Source: CAYLZO01 sp964387775 (GTDB lineage Bacteria > Chloroflexota > Anaerolineae > JAAYZQ01). Taken from it: a stretch of 8,281 nt of DNA. The stretch covers positions 1 to 8,281 of the forward strand of contig CAYLZO010000231.1 in NCBI GenBank assembly GCA_964387775.1. The letters are read 5' to 3'. Made by a program: the position numbers and the translations under genes. The stretch's first letter is position 1. The number at the start of each line of letters is the position of its first letter. The notes beneath the pieces are model-generated. The model saw only the letters and a list, made by a program, of their open reading frames with translations, had not been told where the DNA came from and did no database searches. Below are positions 5,895 to 8,281 of the stretch, piece after piece.

Positions 5895-6754
5895 GCCATC
5901 CCATCCGAACCCTAGACGACCTCCAGGTGGCCCGCGCCGAGCGCTACCGCCAGCGCCCCGACCTGCGGGTGCGCACCCAGGCCAAAGCCCTGGCCTTCCT
6001 GAACGACGTGGGCCTCTGCCTGCTCTTCTCGGCGGCCAAGATCGAATTGCCCACGCTGTGGGGCGCTCTCTGCGGCGAGGATCGGCCCCTGCCCAAGGGT
6101 CACGACAGCCGCGAGTTGGGCCTGGCCTGGGACTGGAAGGACAAGCTGCCCATCGAGCGCAAGGTCCTCTATGGCAAGTTCCTGCGCAAAAAGCCGCTCT
6201 TTATCTCGCTGGACCTGGCGCCCTACTTTTACGCGCTGTCGCCCAACTATGGCGATCCGACCCAGGACTACCTGATCGATTACCAGGACGGCCGCCTGAC
6301 GGTGGAGGCCAAGCAAGTCTACGAGACGCTGCTGGCCCACGGAGCGCTGCCCACCAGCCGCCTGCGCCGCGAGGCGGGGCTGGCCAGCAAGCGCAACACC
6401 TACCGCTTTGACCGGGCCCTGGCCGAACTCCAGATGGACTTTCGCATCCACAAGGTCGCCATTTCGGACGCCAATCGCTGGGGCTATTGCTACGTCTATG
6501 ACCTTTTCCACAAGCACTTCCCCGGCGTGACCGAGGCGGCCCGCCAGATCAAGGGCCGGCAGGCGCGGGAGACGATCTTGCTGCGCTACCTGCGGACGGT
6601 GGTCGCTGCCACGCCCAACGACGTGGTCCGCCTCTTTGGCTGGCTGGCCCGCGACGTCGCGCGGCTGGTGGACCGGCTGGCAGAGGAGGGCCGTCTGCGC
6701 CGGGACGTGTCCATCGAGGGCCTGGAGGACGAGCACCTGGTTTCCAAGGTCTAA
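5891..6754 (+). CDS. AlkZ-related winged-helix protein (DNA glycosylase-like family)
   Basis: A 287-residue protein that I recognise, with moderate confidence, as the AlkZ-related branch of the YcaQ/AlkZ winged-helix family, whose characterised members are DNA glycosylases acting on alkylated or crosslinked bases. Family-like blocks are FLNDVGLCLLFSAAKIELPT (36-55), DWKDKLPIERKVLYGKFLRKKP (81-102) and ISLDLAPYFYALSPNYG (105-121). Two winged-helix segments lie at about 138-192 and 226-275. I do not see the QxQ or QxD catalytic motif of AlkZ/YcaQ; the corresponding N-terminal stretch differs, so glycosylase activity should not be assumed. It starts within the stop codon of the SpoIID-like gene (ATGA), implying coupled translation. 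No signal peptide, so presumably cytoplasmic and possibly DNA-binding. Confidence 0.65.
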   Translation: MSHPIRTLDDLQVARAERYRQRPDLRVRTQAKALAFLNDVGLCLLFSAAKIELPTLWGALCGEDRPLPKGHDSRELGLAWDWKDKLPIERKVLYGKFLRKKPLFISLDLAPYFYALSPNYGDPTQDYLIDYQDGRLTVEAKQVYETLLAHGALPTSRLRREAGLASKRNTYRFDRALAELQMDFRIHKVAISDANRWGYCYVYDLFHKHFPGVTEAARQIKGRQARETILLRYLRTVVAATPNDVVRLFGWLARDVARLVDRLAEEGRLRRDVSIEGLEDEHLVSKV

Positions 6755-6786
6755 TATCGGGACAGGCAAGGAGGATGGGTGAGATC

Positions 6787-7401
6787 ATGTTTCCGACCGT
6801 CGAAATGAGGTGGTTTTATCCGGGGACGATCCCGGCCAACGTCCTGGCCTGGTTTGCAGGGAACGACAAAGACGACCAAGTCCCGGCACGCCGGGTGGAC
6901 CACTACCTTCCCCTGTTCGACACCGACGCCCTGGGCATCAAGCTCCGCGAGGGGCGGGTCGAGGTCAAGCAGCGCCGCCGCTCCTTCGGCGAGGCTCACC
7001 TCCACGAGCAGGTGTCGGGCCAGATGGAACACTGGCGCAAGTGGAGCTTTGCACTGGCCCCGGAGCAGGGCGCCGAGACCGAGTCCTGGACCGCCGTGCA
7101 CAAGGAGCGCTGGCTGCGCCGCTACTACCCCCTCGACGACGGCAGACTTCAGGTCCTGCCGGTCTCGATCTATCCCGAACGAGCCTGCGACCTGGAGATC
7201 ACCAACGTCCGGGCCAGGGGCCAGGCGTGGTGGACCCTGTGCTTCGAGGCATTTGGCCCGGAGCCGGCCCTGAAAGCGCTCCTGGTGCAAGTATCCGGCC
7301 AAATCTTGAAATCCCAGCCCCCCCCGGTGCCCTTGACCGTCGAGGCTTCGTACAGCTATCCCCGCTGGCTGGCCGAAATCCGCCACAATCCCGAGGCATA
7401 G
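6787..7401 (+). CDS. Unrecognised protein, possibly CYTH-like
   Basis: A 204-residue soluble protein I cannot place firmly. It has several strands rich in alternating charged residues: ALGIKLREGRVEVKQRR (48-64), WTAVHKERWLRRYYP (101-115), and CDLEITNVRARGQAWWTLCF (134-153). A near-terminal YSYPRWLAEI (189-198) follows. Such Glu/Lys/Arg-lined strands, an early VEMRWF and a terminal SYPxWL recall CYTH / triphosphate-tunnel proteins, but the diagnostic ExExK motif is not clear, so this is only a suggestion. ATG 6787 is chosen because AAGGAGG (6768-6774) lies 12 bases upstream; ATG 6775, four codons earlier, touches that ribosome site. It follows the AlkZ-related gene by 32 bases on the same strand, and its stop is eight bases from the stop of the convergent selenoprotein gene, with no visible terminator. 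Confidence 0.7.
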   Translation: MFPTVEMRWFYPGTIPANVLAWFAGNDKDDQVPARRVDHYLPLFDTDALGIKLREGRVEVKQRRRSFGEAHLHEQVSGQMEHWRKWSFALAPEQGAETESWTAVHKERWLRRYYPLDDGRLQVLPVSIYPERACDLEITNVRARGQAWWTLCFEAFGPEPALKALLVQVSGQILKSQPPPVPLTVEASYSYPRWLAEIRHNPEA

Positions 7402-7409
7402 CCCGCCAG

Positions 7410-8281
7410 CTACCGAGCCTCCCCCAGTTCCGCCTCGATGACCTGCTGAAAATCCTCAAAGGGATAGGCGCCGGCCAAAAGCTGATCGTTGATCAGAAAC
7501 GAGGGCGTGCCCCGCACCCCGGCCCGCTGGCCCTCCTGCGCGTCCCGGGCGATCTGCGCCGCGAACTGGCGCGATTCCAGGCACGTCTCAAAGGCCGCCA
7601 CGTCCAATTCGAGCCCCCGGGCATAGCCCACAAAAGCCTCCAACGCTTCCTTCGGCCCCAGGCCCGACCACTCGCTTTGGTTTTCAAAGAGCAGGTCGTG
7701 CATGGGCCAGTAGGCATCCTGGGCGCCCGCGCAGCGCGAGGCTTCAGCGGCCATTTGGGCGTTGGCGTGAAAAGCCAAGGGAAAGTCCTTGAATACGTAG
7801 CGCACTTTGCCGGTGTCGATGTACTCGCTCTTGATTTTGGGCAGGGTCTGCAACACGTGCTGACGGCAGTACGGTCACTGATAGTCGGAGAATTCGAGGA
7901 TGGTCACCGGGGCGTCGGGGTCGCCCAGGGCAGCGACCTCCTTTCCGGTCTCTCCGGCCGAGGGCGTGGGCAGGGCGACCTGCGTGCCCTCGATGGGGTA
8001 GCCGGCCCGCAGCCAGGCCATCCAGCCTCCCTTGAGGGCCGCGACGTCGTCCAACCCCGCCTCTATCGCCTGGAGCGCCGCACGGGCGCTCAGATGCTCG
8101 TTCCCTCAGGCTCAGTAAAAGATCAGCACCTTGTCGGCGGGGAGCTTTCCGACACGCTTGGCCACTTCGGTACCGGGCAACGAGATGGCCCCCGCGATGT
8201 GGCTCTTTTCGTACGTCGCGGCGCTGCGCACGTCCACAAAGACGGCCTCGCCCGCGGCGGCCCGCTCCCGGGCCTGGGCCA
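7410..8281 (-). CDS. Predicted selenoprotein: rhodanese-DsbA fusion with three in-frame TGA (Sec) codons, 5' partial
   Basis: Reading the - strand from the window edge (first full codon at 8279) to TAG at 7412-7410 gives 289 residues, interrupted only by three TGAs. Residues about 1-95 are a rhodanese domain: AVFVDVRSAATYEKSHIAGA (12-31), then the active loop VLIFYUAUGNEHLSARAAL, where homologs have YCxCxNE, then ALKGGWMAW (81-89). After a linker comes a DsbA-type thioredoxin domain: DPDAPVTILEFSDYQ (120-134), UPYC (135-138) in place of CPYC, FKDFPLAFH (about 163-171), and the cis-Pro loop GTPSFLI (about 257-263). Non-catalytic cysteines at 138, 183 and 233 keep TGC. Expected role: thiol/selenol redox or sulfur transfer, probably outside the cytoplasm as is usual for DsbA proteins; the N terminus that would carry a signal or anchor is beyond the window. 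A call starting at GTG 7856 would lack UPYC and has no ribosome site. Confidence 0.85.
7846..7864 (-). promoter_or_regulatory. Candidate bacterial SECIS hairpin for the DsbA-domain TGA
   Basis: Folded by hand on the - strand transcript: G-U-C (7864-7862) pairs with G-A-C (7848-7846), then an A-A mismatch, then G-C-A (7860-7858) pairs with U-G-C (7852-7850), leaving the loop CGUGU (7857-7853). Seventeen bases lie between the TGA and the loop, within the 16-37 range commonly used for bacterial SECIS elements. The loop presents GU, and an irregularity falls at position 17 counted from the U of UGA, as in E. coli fdhF, where SelB contacts bulged U17 and loop G23 and U24; here position 17 is A. 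No folding program was run. Confidence 0.6.
7875..7877 (-). other. In-frame TGA at the first Cys position of DsbA CPYC (predicted Sec)
   Basis: The codons read F-S-D-Y-Q-TGA-P-Y-C-R-Q-H-V, exactly the conserved N-terminal strand and CPYC motif of DsbA / Thioredoxin_4 proteins with the first, nucleophilic Cys replaced by TGA. The resolving Cys is retained (TGC, 7868-7866). UxxC is the classic arrangement of selenocysteine in thioredoxin-fold selenoproteins. Confidence 0.85.
8070..8093 (-). promoter_or_regulatory. Candidate bacterial SECIS hairpin for the two rhodanese-domain TGAs
   Basis: A perfect 7-bp stem, GAGCGCC (8091-8085) with GGCGCUC (8079-8073), closes the loop CGUGC (8084-8080). Two more pairs (C8093-G8070, U8092-A8071) extend it past a bulged C at 8072. 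The loop lies 21 bases after the second TGA and 27 after the first, so one element could serve both. Its loop differs from the DsbA-site hairpin loop (CGUGU) only in the last base, which suggests recognition by the same SelB. Confidence 0.65.
8106..8114 (-). other. Two in-frame TGAs forming a UxU rhodanese active loop (predicted Sec)
   Basis: The codons TGA-GCC-TGA (8114-8106) fall in F-Y-x-A-x-G-N-E-H-L-S-A-R, where this rhodanese type carries YCxCxNE. Both cysteines of the catalytic loop are therefore TGA, predicted as Sec56-Ala57-Sec58 counting from the first complete codon. Frame, flanking conservation and downstream rhodanese sequence are intact on both sides. Confidence 0.82.

Noticed and set aside
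5912..6769. 285-residue - strand frame opposite the AlkZ-related gene
   Set aside because: Antisense shadow without recognisable domain or ribosome site.
7410..7856. Stand-alone 148-residue DsbA protein starting at GTG 7856
   Set aside because: It begins after the CPYC site, has no Shine-Dalgarno sequence, and the same frame continues upstream through conserved DsbA and rhodanese sequence. It is the fragment left by treating TGA as a stop.
7410..8281. Pseudogene interpretation of the rhodanese-DsbA frame
   Set aside because: All three interruptions are TGA, all at catalytic Cys positions, with no frameshift and no TAA or TAG. Random decay would not choose these sites, and suitable hairpins follow.

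Overview
The window is a high-GC, gene-dense piece of a bacterial chromosome. It looks most like a member of the Chloroflexota (an Anaerolineae-type lineage). That is an inference from the style of the SdhC/SdhD anchors, the DUF5678 plus retropepsin-like gene pair, the AlkZ-related protein and the 7-nt tandem repeats between genes; there is no rRNA marker. TGA is an ordinary stop codon here, ending sdhA, the SpoIID-like gene and the DUF5678 gene.

Left part, 1-1166. A DCC-family (DUF393) thiol protein on the + strand runs into a small retropepsin-like gene on the - strand, and their stop codons overlap. The retropepsin-like gene is translationally coupled (TGATG overlap) to a DUF5678 gene. These two sit directly downstream of sdhB, so they may be read as the tail of the sdh transcript.

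Centre, 1187-4530, - strand. A complete succinate dehydrogenase operon in the order sdhC-sdhD-sdhA-sdhB. It encodes two heme-b membrane anchors, the flavoprotein and the iron-sulfur subunit. A near-consensus sigma70-type promoter (TTGACT, 17 nt, TATAAT) lies upstream of sdhC, followed by a 15-bp hairpin in the predicted leader. A perfect 25-bp hairpin built from 7-nt repeats separates sdhA and sdhB.

Right-centre, 4794-7401, + strand. A divergent three-gene unit: a SpoIID/LytB-domain protein with no visible signal peptide, an AlkZ-related winged-helix protein overlapping it by ATGA, and an unrecognised 204-residue protein with a possible CYTH-like pattern.

Right end, 7410-8281, - strand, 5' end cut by the window edge. 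This is the main discovery. One reading frame encodes a rhodanese domain fused to a DsbA-type thioredoxin domain, interrupted by three in-frame TGA codons. All three sit exactly where catalytic cysteines belong: both Cys of the rhodanese CxC loop (giving UxU) and the first Cys of the DsbA CPYC motif (giving UPYC). Behind each TGA site I can hand-fold a bacterial SECIS-like hairpin, and both hairpins have the same CGUG(C/U) apical loop at a suitable distance. I read this as a three-selenocysteine rhodanese-DsbA selenoprotein that ordinary gene calling would truncate to a DsbA fragment lacking its active site.
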